Positions 1-9,734 of a stretch of 64,000 nucleotides of DNA are shown piece after piece; positions within the stretch are counted from its first letter, which is position 1, and every line of letters starts with the position of its first letter. The notes beneath the pieces were generated by a model that saw only the letters and a program-made list of their open reading frames with translations, was not told the DNA's origin and did not search any database. The stretch is from the NCBI GenBank assembly GCA_965223105.1, contig OZ244987.1:5456001-5520000 (forward strand). The letters run 5' to 3'. Source of the DNA: JABDMH01 sp965223105 (GTDB lineage Bacteria; Bacteroidota; Bacteroidia; Chitinophagales; Saprospiraceae). The position numbers were made by a program, and so were the translations under genes.

Positions 1-1
1 C

Positions 2-532
2 ATTAAGGCGTACGGTCTCCCGTCGACCCTAAAGCTCTCCGTACACTCCGGGTCAGACAAGTTTTCGATATACCAACCCATCAAACGGGCCATTGCACGT
101 ACTGGTGCTGGGTTGCATATCAAGACGGCAGGTACCAACTGGCTCGAAGAGGTTATCGGACTGGCCGAGGCTGGTGGAGAGGCCCTGGCATTGGCCAAGG
201 AGATCTATGCCAAGGCCCTGGACAAGAAAGAGGCACTGTGTGAGCCCTACGCCACCGTCATCGATATCGACGATTCCAAACTTCCTTCAGCTGTCGAAGT
301 CAATGGCTGGACCAGTGCTCAATATGTAGGTGCACTGACGCATAACCAAAGCAACACCAGCTATAATCCACACCTGAGACAATTGCTTCACGTGGGCTTT
401 AAAATTGCCGCTCAAATGGGTAATCGATATCTGAATGCGTTAAAGGTAAACCAGGAAACCGTAGGACAGAAGGTTACCAACAATCTGCTGGAAAGGCATA
501 TTAAGCCACTTTTTGGCGCGACTGGTACCTGA
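2..532 (+). CDS. uxaE: Tagaturonate epimerase UxaE, C-terminal part
   Basis: The frame is open from the left edge, so the N-terminus is outside the window and 176 residues are visible. The segment around LSVHSGSDKFSIY, then HIKTAGTNWLEE, the run AKEIYAKAL, LRQLLHVGFKIAAQMG and the C-terminal ERHIKPLF are the pattern I recall for the tagaturonate/fructuronate epimerase family. Known members interconvert D-tagaturonate and D-fructuronate in the cytoplasm and so link galacturonate and glucuronate breakdown. A uronate enzyme fits the ulvan-like locus that starts 13 kb downstream, although the two are separated by unrelated genes. It converges with the histidine kinase gene, with 138 bases between the stops. 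The assignment is from remembered family sequence, not from a search. Confidence 0.82.
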   Translation: MKAYGLPSTLKLSVHSGSDKFSIYQPIKRAIARTGAGLHIKTAGTNWLEEVIGLAEAGGEALALAKEIYAKALDKKEALCEPYATVIDIDDSKLPSAVEVNGWTSAQYVGALTHNQSNTSYNPHLRQLLHVGFKIAAQMGNRYLNALKVNQETVGQKVTNNLLERHIKPLFGATGT

Positions 533-670
533 TCTTTCCTATCCAAATTGGCTTCCCTTTATTGAATTACTTGATTTGATATAGAGTAGACATTGGCTCA
601 TTAAGCCTTTTTTGAATTAAACTCCTTCTTGTTGAATGGTAACCTTATTAGGAGTAAATATAACTATGTA

Positions 671-3600
671 TCATGCTTGTAAGGCATCTCTAAATTGGAG
701 CGGACTCTGGCCATAGGCTTTCGAAAAAAGTTTACTGAAATAGGCCGGATCAGTAAAACCGCACGAGTAAGCCACTTCGGAGATGTTCAACTTATTTTGG
801 AATAACATCTTTCTGGACCTCTCCAAGCGGAACTGGTTGATGAACTGGGAACTAGAAAGATTGGTGAGTGCTTTGAGCTTGCGGTGCACTTGCATTCGGC
901 TTAGATCCATGGCACGGACCAATTCGGCAGCTCCAAAATCTTCATTGTCGAAGTTTTCTTCCAGCACCTGGTTGGCCTTTTCCAGGAATGGGTCAAAGTG
1001 TTGTTGCCTGTGATCATGGTTACCGAATTGCGCGTATACTTTACTCAAGTGCTCCCGGTTCTCGATGAGCTTTTTGATCCGAATTTTTAGTTCCTCTTCT
1101 TCAAAGGGTTTAATCAGGTAGGCATCGGCTCCACCCGATAAGCCCTGCAGGCGATCCTGGTGTTTACTTTTAGCCGTCAGCAGGATTATGGGAATGTGAC
1201 TGGTACGTAGGTCTTCCTTCAATTTCGCGGTTAGATGATAACCGTCCATATTCGGCATCATGACATCACTGATAATGATGTCAGGGATCAGCTCGGTGGC
1301 CTTATTGAAACCTTCTTCTCCATCAGAAGTGGTCACTATTTTGTAATGGGCCGAGAGTAACCGGTCGAGGTAGTAGCGAACATCTGGATGGTCTTCCACA
1401 AGCAGGACAACACGTTCATCCTGCGTGGGATAAATAAATGCGGCTTCAGCAGCATCTGTAGTGGATTTTTCTTGTCCATCCGGTGCAGGGTGTAAGGGCA
1501 GCTTTACCGTAAAGGCGGTGCCTGCACCTTTTTTGCTTTCCACATTAATGCTGCCTTCTAAACGTGCTACCTCTTCTTTGATCAGGACCAAGCCAATACC
1601 ACCGATATGATCGGTCATTTGTAACGGATCTTTGATCTGATAGTAGCGGTCAAATATTTTGGAGAGCTCTTCTTCATCGATACCGATCCCGTTGTCTTCC
1701 ACAACCAATTCGAACTTATCACGATTAATTCCAGCCGATACCTGGATAGCGCCGCCTTCATGGGTATATTTAATTGCGTTTGTGAGCAAATTATTAAAGA
1801 TCAACCGGAATTTATCCCGGTCAAAGCTAATAATGATCTCTTCTTGCTCATGGTGGAGGAGGAGACTAATATGCTTTTCTCTCGCTACCGGGTGCAGAGC
1901 TTCCATTAGATATTCCAGATAAACCAATATATTATCTTCCACCAATCTCAAGGGCTTAATGCCAGACTGGGTTTTGGAAAATTCGATTAGCTGATCGACC
2001 AGGTTCAATACTTCCTGACTGTTCTTCTGGATGACAACTTTCTCTTCTTCGTGCCCACGGATCATGTTGGCCATTCCCCTGATCACGGTTAGTGGGGTAC
2101 GGAATTCGTGGGTGATATGATCGTAAAACCGGGATTTGGCTCGATTCAACTCAATCAGGTTGGCGGCCTGAACCTCCTTCATTTTGACGGCATTATTCCT
2201 TTTAGCGACCACTATTGCAAATAATATGTTAGTTATGATATAGCTGAGGTAAAGCAAATTAATTCGCCAGATGGGAAGTTCGCCCTGAATAGCACCTTGG
2301 AATGAATTCATTAGTGCTACAAGGCAAAATGGGAAAAAAGCGAGCAGATAGCTCAGGGCATGAGCATGACCTTTGATTACTTTGTAGATAGCGATGAAAA
2401 CATATAACAGAAAGAGGGCCCCCAGGAAAAATAGCATGAATGTGGTAAAGGGCAGAGAATAGAATGGAGATAAATCGAAATATTCGCCTGAGCTGATTTG
2501 TATGGTACTGAGTAACAAACTAATAATGACCAGGAGAAGGTTTACTTTAAGCAAATTCAGGAACCGGGGGAAATGTCTTTTTAACTGTAAATAGCGATTG
2601 GAAAACAAGAATATCCCCACCGCGGTAAAACCATATCCAAAAGAGAGGAGCAAATCTCTGTGCTCCATGAGAATTTGCCAGGCCATAAAAGTATTGACCC
2701 GATTTTCATTTGAAAGAAAGAAAGATAAAAAGCCGAGAATAAACAGGAGATAATATGCCCCCAGGCGATCGCGCTCCAGGCTGGCACGCAGGGCGAAGTA
2801 GATGATTTGAAAGATAAATATCCCAAGTATAAAAGCTTTCCACAGTCCTAATGAGCGGCTTTTGGTTAAGACCTCTTTGCGGTCTAAAAAGAATAGAGGA
2901 ATGAGGTAAGCGTTATTTATTCTTGATGAATTATAATATTTGATGTAAATGTACCCACTGTCTCGGGCGGATAGTTCAAAGCTGATCAGACTCAATGTAT
3001 GCGGTATCTGCTTGTCCATCATCGGGATCTTCTTACCAGATAATACTTTCCGGTGATCTCCAGTCCCATCCGGAATATAGGCTTCAATCTTTGGTGCATT
3101 CGAAGCAGCATCAAACCAGTACAGCTGAGTGGAATCGCAATCATTCACCACCTTGAGCCGGCACCATAGTACATTTCTGGCCGTCAGTTCAGCGAATTCC
3201 GGTAGAAAATAGCGAGCATGCATGTCCCACGATTCCTGAAGGTCGGCAAACGTATGAGTTTGCATTGTGTCAATGACATACTCCAGGCTATTCCAAACAG
3301 AAAGTACCTTTTTCACCGGCCAGAGAGAACGATACGTATCCGGTTTTTCATCAAAGCCTTTAAACGTAAAGCCGGCGAAATCGTACAGGCTTTTTTGGTC
3401 GTAAATCCGCACCCCAAAGCCAGGTCGTTTGAGGTCGACCTTACTTTGTAGTCGAATAAAAAAACTTACTTCCCCCTGGTAATTTGGTCGTATCCAAAAT
3501 AAGTTGCGGGCATCCCGGATCAGTCGTTCTTTCGGTGAAACATTGCTGCCGGAGGAGATATGTTGTACCAAACTGTCTTTAACGAACAAATAAACGTCAA

Positions 3601-3967
3601 CCTCCGACCAAAGTTTTTCCATTACTTCCCCGATATGTTTCATTTCCCGAAAACCATCCGCTTCCACCAGAAAGGGTCTGCCGGTCGTATCGCTATGGAC
3701 AAAGACTCCTTTTAACCAGTATACATCACCTTGCTCCAATCGGATAGACTCGGGTATGGCTTGAAAAAATTGTGGTTGGTCCCTGACTTCTTCCAGTGAT
3801 ACTGACCCCTCAGCTTTATAAAAGCTCAGAAGCGAATCAGGGAACTGTGCATACCGTACCTTGCCTGGCAATTCCAAAGGGTATTGGTGATGGAGTCGCC
3901 AAGCCTGAGCATTAAGACCCTGAATCAGGGAAAAAAGGAAAACGAAAAAAATTGCTCGAGTATACAC
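671..3967 (-). CDS. Hybrid sensor histidine kinase/response regulator with 7TMR-DISM sensor and AraC output
   Basis: This is a one-protein two-component system of 1098 residues. A signal peptide (about 1-20) is followed by an extracytoplasmic region (about 30-360) of the 7TMR-DISMED2 kind, a multi-helix membrane domain (about 370-590), a HisKA domain with HEFRTP and phosphoacceptor His620, an HATPase with N-box at 725-734 and DNGIGID at 758-764, a receiver domain with phosphoacceptor Asp901 in SDVMMP and Lys953, and a C-terminal AraC-type HTH (about 1000-1096). All key residues are present, so it should sense, autophosphorylate and bind DNA. The start codon is GTG at 3967; no ATG lies upstream in frame. 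Such proteins usually control a nearby carbohydrate or stress operon. The target cannot be read from the sequence; the gene converges with the uronate gene and lies downstream of the serine hydrolase. Confidence 0.9.
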   Translation of the reverse strand: MYTRAIFFVFLFSLIQGLNAQAWRLHHQYPLELPGKVRYAQFPDSLLSFYKAEGSVSLEEVRDQPQFFQAIPESIRLEQGDVYWLKGVFVHSDTTGRPFLVEADGFREMKHIGEVMEKLWSEVDVYLFVKDSLVQHISSGSNVSPKERLIRDARNLFWIRPNYQGEVSFFIRLQSKVDLKRPGFGVRIYDQKSLYDFAGFTFKGFDEKPDTYRSLWPVKKVLSVWNSLEYVIDTMQTHTFADLQESWDMHARYFLPEFAELTARNVLWCRLKVVNDCDSTQLYWFDAASNAPKIEAYIPDGTGDHRKVLSGKKIPMMDKQIPHTLSLISFELSARDSGYIYIKYYNSSRINNAYLIPLFFLDRKEVLTKSRSLGLWKAFILGIFIFQIIYFALRASLERDRLGAYYLLFILGFLSFFLSNENRVNTFMAWQILMEHRDLLLSFGYGFTAVGIFLFSNRYLQLKRHFPRFLNLLKVNLLLVIISLLLSTIQISSGEYFDLSPFYSLPFTTFMLFFLGALFLLYVFIAIYKVIKGHAHALSYLLAFFPFCLVALMNSFQGAIQGELPIWRINLLYLSYIITNILFAIVVAKRNNAVKMKEVQAANLIELNRAKSRFYDHITHEFRTPLTVIRGMANMIRGHEEEKVVIQKNSQEVLNLVDQLIEFSKTQSGIKPLRLVEDNILVYLEYLMEALHPVAREKHISLLLHHEQEEIIISFDRDKFRLIFNNLLTNAIKYTHEGGAIQVSAGINRDKFELVVEDNGIGIDEEELSKIFDRYYQIKDPLQMTDHIGGIGLVLIKEEVARLEGSINVESKKGAGTAFTVKLPLHPAPDGQEKSTTDAAEAAFIYPTQDERVVLLVEDHPDVRYYLDRLLSAHYKIVTTSDGEEGFNKATELIPDIIISDVMMPNMDGYHLTAKLKEDLRTSHIPIILLTAKSKHQDRLQGLSGGADAYLIKPFEEEELKIRIKKLIENREHLSKVYAQFGNHDHRQQHFDPFLEKANQVLEENFDNEDFGAAELVRAMDLSRMQVHRKLKALTNLSSSQFINQFRLERSRKMLFQNKLNISEVAYSCGFTDPAYFSKLFSKAYGQSPLQFRDALQA

Positions 3968-4145
3968 AGGATTTAAATTGAATGGTCAGCCATAATAACT
4001 TTACAGCTTTTGACTAGCCACTAGCTACGATAGAAACTTGCCGGCATTGTGATAAGTTATATCTTTTTTTGTAGACAAGAAGTAAAACGCTCATAGTCAC
4101 TGTTATGTAAGACTTTGAAGATGAAGAGCTGGTGCAATAGCCTGT

Positions 4146-4163
4146 CCCGCGCATCTGCGCGGG
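4146..4163. repeat. GC-rich 8-bp inverted repeat
   Basis: CCCGCGCA and TGCGCGGG flank a two-base centre (TC). It lies between the end of the serine hydrolase gene and the start of the kinase gene, both on the minus strand. There is no T-run after it on either strand, so it is not a convincing intrinsic terminator. Its shape and the following GGGGAAACCA recall the stem of type I-E CRISPR repeats, but only one copy is present and no cas gene is near. Confidence 0.5.
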
Positions 4164-4229
4164 GAAACCAATTCATTTAACCGGTTGCTAGTGTTACAGT
4201 CAACCAGTCTTAGTGCATTGGATTACAGG

Positions 4230-5405
4230 TTAATTGGAGTAGAGCTCCAATATTTGGGCAATTCCTTCGGTCATGCCGTGTACAAAAACCCGGTCATAAT
4301 TACCTGCTCCTAGATTGGTTAGGGTAACAATACTGATCTTGTCATCCAACCATTTCATATATTCGGTGCCGCTGGATCCATTATGCCAAACTACCTTTTT
4401 ATCTCCTGCCGGCAGGATCGCCCAACCATAACCATTACCAAAAGGTTCCATTCCAGGCACGTTAACCTGGATTTTATGGCCGTTAGCCAAGGTATGCTCC
4501 GTCCATAGCAATGCTTTACTTTCGTTGGTAAGTATTTGCTCCGTGTTCAGGATGGCATCCCATTTTTGCAAATCCCCAATATTCGAATACGCTCCTCCCG
4601 CAGAATGTAATTCTACCTGATATAGTTCCCTAGTTCTTATTACGTTACTATTTCGTAAGGTATAAGGATCAGCTTCATCATGATGTAGGGCTTCTAAATC
4701 CTGGAAGTAGGTATGGGTCATTCCGGAAGGTTTGAAAATCCTTTCGTTCAAGAATTCCCGGTAATTACCAGAAATGTTGTCAATAATCATCCCCAAAAGA
4801 AAATATCCCACATTACTGTAATCCATCTCAGTTCCCGGCGAACTTTGCAGCACATCCGTCTTGACCATGTCAAAGTGAAATTCCTTCGACCAGTTATTTA
4901 TTTCTAAGCCAACTCTAAGTGGATCCATTTGGTGTACTCCTGAATATTCTTTAAGGATGTTTGGACTGCCGTCCTTTTTTCGCATACCGGGCAGTCCGGA
5001 GGTATGGGTCAGTAACTGATGTATATTTATGTTTGACCATTCATCCGGGCATTCCTCCAGATATTTACAAATTTTGTCGGAGACCTTCAACTTACCATCT
5101 TGTTGTAGAATGAGGATGGCAGATGCTGTAAATTGTTTGGTGATGGAGGCTAAGCCAAATGTTGTTCCTAATGTCATTGGCACCTTAAGCTGAACATTCG
5201 CCAGACCATAAGCCCCACTTGCTACTATTGAATCTTCATCGAATATGCCAAAGACTAGCCCTGGTATTTTTCGGGTATCCATTTCCTGCTTGAGGAATTT
5301 CTTAACCTTGACAAGCTTCTCTTCAATGTCTTTAATGGAGTTCTGGGATGCTAGTATTGGCATCATGCTAAGCAAGAATGCAATGATTAAGGTAATTTTA
5401 TGCAT
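4230..5405 (-). CDS. Secreted serine hydrolase, beta-lactamase/class C family
   Basis: This is a 391-residue serine hydrolase of the class C beta-lactamase/D-alanyl-D-alanine carboxypeptidase/esterase superfamily. An N-terminal signal peptide (about 1-20, ending ...PILASQ) predicts export. The active-site motifs are all visible: S87-I-T-K90, Y196-S-N198 and H341-N-G343. Members act as peptidases, esterases or lactamases, and sequence alone does not say which. The ATG start is followed directly by the signal peptide. The gene is monocistronic as far as I can see: 262 bases separate it from the kinase gene downstream and about 90 from the short reading frame upstream. A resistance role should not be inferred, because most such proteins in Bacteroidota are house-keeping hydrolases of unknown substrate. 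Confidence 0.88.
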   Translation of the reverse strand: MHKITLIIAFLLSMMPILASQNSIKDIEEKLVKVKKFLKQEMDTRKIPGLVFGIFDEDSIVASGAYGLANVQLKVPMTLGTTFGLASITKQFTASAILILQQDGKLKVSDKICKYLEECPDEWSNINIHQLLTHTSGLPGMRKKDGSPNILKEYSGVHQMDPLRVGLEINNWSKEFHFDMVKTDVLQSSPGTEMDYSNVGYFLLGMIIDNISGNYREFLNERIFKPSGMTHTYFQDLEALHHDEADPYTLRNSNVIRTRELYQVELHSAGGAYSNIGDLQKWDAILNTEQILTNESKALLWTEHTLANGHKIQVNVPGMEPFGNGYGWAILPAGDKKVVWHNGSSGTEYMKWLDDKISIVTLTNLGAGNYDRVFVHGMTEGIAQILELYSN

Positions 5406-5494
5406 GTTTTTAATTTTTTCGCTGTTAGGTAGTTAATCCGTAGAAATCTTATTGACTCAAAATCTATTTTGTACTGGTGATCTAAATATTGACC

Positions 5495-5824
5495 CTAATT
5501 GACAGTAATCGAGTGACATAGGTCTCTGGTTATCCAGGACTTTCCCAGAACAATCGTATCTGCCAGGTACTGCTGAAACTGTTCCAGTATTAGAGGCACC
5601 CCTGGTAGTAGCGGAATGATCAAGATTAATGAGATGATTATGACTCTGAGCAGTAAAATTGGTGTTGAGCTATCATATTGGTTCTCTATCATGATTGTAT
5701 TTTTCGATGTTGCAAAAATCAGATCCGTTTTTTGAAGTAAGTCCGTTATGTTGGTTACTAAATTGAGGTTTGAAGGAGAATCATGCTTGGAGGTATGTAT
5801 CCTTTCTTTGGATTCATGTAACAT
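5495..5824 (-). CDS. Possible small membrane protein, unrecognised
   Basis: This is an open frame of 109 codons with an ATG start. I do not recognise the protein. It has a polar N-terminal half and one strongly hydrophobic stretch (about residues 54-86, rich in Leu and Ile), which would form one or two membrane segments. It lies just upstream of the serine hydrolase on the same strand, 89 bases away. Nothing else supports it: there is no clear ribosome-binding site and composition is ordinary for the intergenic DNA around it. It may be a chance frame. Confidence 0.28.
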   Translation of the reverse strand: MLHESKERIHTSKHDSPSNLNLVTNITDLLQKTDLIFATSKNTIMIENQYDSSTPILLLRVIIISLILIIPLLPGVPLILEQFQQYLADTIVLGKSWITRDLCHSITVN

Positions 5825-5992
5825 TGAAGGAGAGAAGCACCTAGTTGCTAGCTTGATCCATGCTTAGAAAAAGCATATATTGCTTTCTCGCTTTGTCAAT
5901 GACCACCTTGACTCAGTAATGTTGTGGTGAGGAATGGGATGTTGAATTGAACGAGCCCATTTTCTAATCTATCACACCTGATCTAAACAAAA

Positions 5993-6973
5993 ATGGATCG
6001 AAGAGCATTCGCAAAAGACCTAATCTTCACAGCAAGTGCTTTGGTGATTTTTCCGTTTAAAAAGTCTATCGAAAGCACGGGATTTTATCAAATAGCCCAA
6101 CGCAAGGGCCGTTGGTGGCTGATCAGACCAGATGGTCACATCAGCTTCTCGCTAGGTCTGAACCATATCGATCCTGCGAGTTTGCGATATCCGGAAAACC
6201 GGCATATCCGGGAGGAGAAGTATGGCAATTCAATCGAGAGGTGGTTGAAGGAATCTGTCAGACCTCATTTGCTGAACTGGGGCTTCAATTGCCTGGGATG
6301 GAACCAGGAAGTCATCTCCCGTGGCCTAACCAATCATCGGATTCGCAGCATTTTACCTATGAGGAATATCAGTGGCTCAATCTGCCCTATTTCCACCAAT
6401 TACCGTTTGCCGACTTTCATCAATGGGAGGCAGAAACAAGAAATCCTGATTTCGATTCACCAGGGTTTGCAGAGTGGTGTGATCTTGTAGCTCGAGAACA
6501 CTGCGCTCCCTTGGCACAAGATCCCAAGTTGGTGGGATACTTTTTTACATCGATTGTCCTACCTGGATCCACACCCGGCCAGAGAACGAATGGAAAGGAC
6601 CGTTATTTGATGCGGAAAAATTGAACACACCAAGTGGCAAGGAAGAACTAAGAAAATTGGCGACACAATATTATCAAGTTACCCATGAGGCTATTCGACA
6701 CTATGACCCAAACCATTTGATCTTTGGCGACCAGTATAAGGCCAATCAACCCGTTTGCCATGGAGGTGTTGCAAGCTGCTAAACCTTTTGTAGATGTGTT
6801 GAGTTTTCAGGATTTCAGGAATCCGGCCGCTCATCTTTGTGGTGCATACATTCGCAACAAGGTCCGAAAACGTGGCCTTATTGATCGCAATGATGAGGTG
6901 AATGTGGAACGGTTTGGCGATCATCAGGCTAGCCAATCAACAAGTAGAGGATTGCGTGAATTCTTTTAAATAA
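5993..6973 (+). pseudogene. Broken glycoside hydrolase (agarase-like TIM barrel)
   Basis: A continuous protein can be followed only by changing frame several times. Frame 2 runs from a Tat-like leader (MDRRAFAKDL) through WWLIRPDGHISFSLGLNHID to about 6340. Frame 1 continues with FTYEEYQWLNLPYFHQLPF to about 6545. Frame 3 gives DCPTWIHTRPENEWKGP and HYDPNHLIFGDQYKANQP to about 6750. Frame 1 returns with EVLQAAKPFVDVLSFQDF to about 6900, and a last shift gives AIIRLANQQVEDCVNSF and the stop at 6973. The WWLIRPDGH...SLGLNHI opening is like agarase/GH50-type and related hydrolases, but I cannot name the family. At least four indels within 1 kb, against long intact genes on both sides, mean real decay rather than random read errors. 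Confidence 0.72.
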
Positions 6974-7108
6974 TGTGATGTAAACCTTCCAAACTTTTCT
7001 GCTGAGACGCCACCTGTACCCCTCAAAGGGTGGCATGTTTCGATATATTTAGATATTGGTGGCTCAACTTTGAAACCACAATTTCTTTGAGGCAGATTTG
7101 ACGATCAC

Positions 7109-9391
7109 TCAAATATTAAACCAGTAATTAATTTTCATCACCAATGCCCGGTTTTTGGGCCCCCAGTGCTCAATAGTATAGTTGTCCGTGTAAACCACAA
7201 AAAGATCAGACATCGGCTTGAATCTCCATTGCAGCCGGCTGTTGATATTAAAATTGTCGTCTTGGGTATTGTACTGTAAAAACGTAGTCCAGAACAGGCT
7301 TCGGCTAAAATTAAACTCCAGTTTAGGTCCGATTAAAAACAAATTATCCTCACCAAAGGGGTCATCAAATTTCACTTTGTTATAGACAAAGGTCAGCGCA
7401 AAATTACCCCAAGGCTGGACCCTGTACCGGGAAATAACGGATGCCTCAAAACGCCTTCCATCAAAGAAAGTGCCGTATTGAAGACCCAATTCATAGCTAA
7501 AATTTTGACGAAAATCACTCTGGTACCGACATGCCACAAAGTCGGAAAGGTATCTTCCTACTGGCAGTGGTTCGGCATCGGTGAAGTCGAAGGGATAAAG
7601 CAATTGGTTGAGTTGATGGGTTGCCTCCAAGGTTAGTGCAGCTGTCGAAGAAAATGTGGTAATGTAATTTAATTCAATTCGCTCTTGTAAGGTTTCAAGA
7701 TTTCCGTTGCGTAAATCCAAGAGGTATCTGATGCCAAGCTGTTTGCTGTTCACTCTACTTTGATCAAGGGGATAGAAAGTATAGACAAACCTGGAAAACC
7801 AATGCTGAAATCCGATGTGAAAGCAAGTGTCGCGCATGGCATCATAATGCTTGGCAAAGGGGATCCAGCCCATATCGGCGTAGTAGTTATCCCCAATACC
7901 TGAGAGATTGCCGTAAGCACTGATATGTCGACCATCATAACCAATCCCTACATTATAGTAACCATTCTTGCCGTTGAAGCCATCGGTAAACGATAAGCCA
8001 TATCCGGCAAATCCCCGCCACTTGGCATCTCGGGAGAAGTAGCTGAACTCCAGACCGCCAATGCGATTGTAATTACTGAAATTTTCATCACCGCCATTGA
8101 CCATTTGACGGTTGTGAAAATATCCTTTAATGACCGACCGGTCGAGCACCCGCTGATGAAGGGCCAGTGAGGAGTAGTTTTGACTGGGATAAGCCTGTTC
8201 CGACCGGGTCTGCATATTCATCAGACCGATGCGCAAATCTTTGTTGAGATTCCCACTTAGACGAGCACCATACTGGATGGGAATCGTATTACCATCTTCG
8301 TCCAAACCAATCCGGCGTGAAAAAAAAGGACGCATTGGAGGAATGCCAAAATCGGCGTAGAGATCGCTGTTCTCCAGAAAAAATAGTCGTCGCTCTGGAA
8401 AGCGGACGTTGAAAGTGGTAAGATTGGTTACCTGCTCATCCACATCCACCTGAGAAAAATCGGGATTTATCGTTAAGTCGAGATTAAGGCTGGAAGTAAT
8501 GGCAATTTTTGCATCCATCCCGGCACGCAGTTGAACTTCCTGATCTGTACCTTCCTCAAAGTCTTTTACTGTGGAGATCAGCGAATAAGGGATAACCGAG
8601 ACATTACTCCTATTTTTTGCAGGAGGTGCGTCCCAATGCATTGCACCAGTATACCCCAGGTCGAGCGTCAGAAATTGAACCGGTACTGGAGACCACGTGT
8701 GCCAACTGTTACTCCGGGGCTCCCCTCTGGTAAAATTAATCCCCCATACCGATCTTTCCGGATCAAATCGCAAGGTCTTGAACGGTATGGCCATTTCGAT
8801 GGTCCAGGCATCGGTACCTTGGGCCACTTCGACAAACCAGGTATTGTCCCAGGCAATATTCATGCTGGCATTGTCGGATCGACGAGCCGATTCTGCCCTT
8901 GTTCCGGTACGACCTGAAATCAATAATTCCATCTGCACACCGGCGGGATTCACTCCAAACATAAACCCATTTGATGCCTTGTTTAGCGGATCGATCAAAA
9001 CGGCAAAGACATCTCCTGCCCAAAATTCTCTGGCGTCGCGTTTTAGTGTGGGGATGATGTATTCATTGGTACCATGACAGATCACGCCAAAGTAGATCGC
9101 ATGCTCATCGTAAATGACCCGAACTTCGGTCTGAATGTCTTCGGCAACTTTCCGGTCATCCACCGGAAAGCTCATCCAAAAGTCTGTCGCAGGCTCTTGT
9201 TGTTTCCAGATTGCCTCTTCGAGCTTCCCGTCCAGTTTTATTTTTTCAGTGCTGCGTTTAATCTCAATCTGATATTTATTTTGCAGTGAGTCGAGCTTCC
9301 CGGGATTCGCCTGAAGAGAAACCCAACCAGTCAAAGTGAGCAAGAGGAAAATAGCGTATCTGCAAAGAGGCCGGCAAAAGGAAAGCATCAT
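7109..9391 (-). CDS. DUF5916 outer-membrane protein with CBM9-like N-terminal domain
   Basis: I chose the internal ATG at 9391 because it is followed at once by a clear signal peptide (MMLSFCRPLCRYAIFLLLTL...); the frame could also start at 9439. The mature N-terminus has the CBM9-like DUF5916 layout: KLDGKLEEAIWKQ, then FPVDD...TEVRVIYDEHAIYFGV, then GDVFAVLIDPLNKASNGFMFGVNPAG. The rest alternates short aromatic-ended strands, ending ...LVMKINYWFNI, and looks like an outer-membrane beta-barrel. The family is widespread in Bacteroidota and its substrate is unknown; the fold suggests carbohydrate binding or surface glycan handling. It shares a strand with the large lipoprotein gene upstream but the two are about 340 bases apart. 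Confidence 0.85.
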   Translation of the reverse strand: MMLSFCRPLCRYAIFLLLTLTGWVSLQANPGKLDSLQNKYQIEIKRSTEKIKLDGKLEEAIWKQQEPATDFWMSFPVDDRKVAEDIQTEVRVIYDEHAIYFGVICHGTNEYIIPTLKRDAREFWAGDVFAVLIDPLNKASNGFMFGVNPAGVQMELLISGRTGTRAESARRSDNASMNIAWDNTWFVEVAQGTDAWTIEMAIPFKTLRFDPERSVWGINFTRGEPRSNSWHTWSPVPVQFLTLDLGYTGAMHWDAPPAKNRSNVSVIPYSLISTVKDFEEGTDQEVQLRAGMDAKIAITSSLNLDLTINPDFSQVDVDEQVTNLTTFNVRFPERRLFFLENSDLYADFGIPPMRPFFSRRIGLDEDGNTIPIQYGARLSGNLNKDLRIGLMNMQTRSEQAYPSQNYSSLALHQRVLDRSVIKGYFHNRQMVNGGDENFSNYNRIGGLEFSYFSRDAKWRGFAGYGLSFTDGFNGKNGYYNVGIGYDGRHISAYGNLSGIGDNYYADMGWIPFAKHYDAMRDTCFHIGFQHWFSRFVYTFYPLDQSRVNSKQLGIRYLLDLRNGNLETLQERIELNYITTFSSTAALTLEATHQLNQLLYPFDFTDAEPLPVGRYLSDFVACRYQSDFRQNFSYELGLQYGTFFDGRRFEASVISRYRVQPWGNFALTFVYNKVKFDDPFGEDNLFLIGPKLEFNFSRSLFWTTFLQYNTQDDNFNINSRLQWRFKPMSDLFVVYTDNYTIEHWGPKNRALVMKINYWFNI

Positions 9392-9439
9392 GATGCTTAA
9401 AGTTATGTATTCCGGGAAGAAATGTTTCGATGATTCCAC

Positions 9440-9734
9440 CTGCCAATATTTCCGGTTCAGGGAATAGGATTTGTTGTTCTCATTGTTCGCTTAGCTACGA
9501 AATCCTCAGGCAGGGTTTGGGTATAAGATATTTGCATGGGTTAGAACCATTCTACTGGGTACCTTCCCTAGAAAGGAAATTATACCTCAGGCCGAATGTA
9601 TTCGCTGAAGTCCTGAACCATAGAATAGTGGATCAACAGGAGTGTTTGATTTGCTTATGTTACCAATTACAGCGTTGGACACGACAAGGCACCGGATCTT
9701 CCTGGTCAACATCAGGATTCACATTAAGAATTCT
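9440..9734. other. Intergenic, no recognisable gene
   Basis: This stretch separates two minus-strand genes. A plus-strand frame of about 110 codons crosses it into the 3' end of the lipoprotein gene, but its translation resembles nothing I know. I see no hairpin, repeat or RNA gene. Confidence 0.4.

Noticed and set aside
4146..4163. CRISPR array
   Set aside because: Only one repeat-like hairpin is present. There is no second copy at spacer distance and no cas gene in the window.
4230..5405. Antibiotic-resistance beta-lactamase
   Set aside because: The motifs show only the serine-hydrolase superfamily. Most such secreted proteins in this group are not resistance enzymes.
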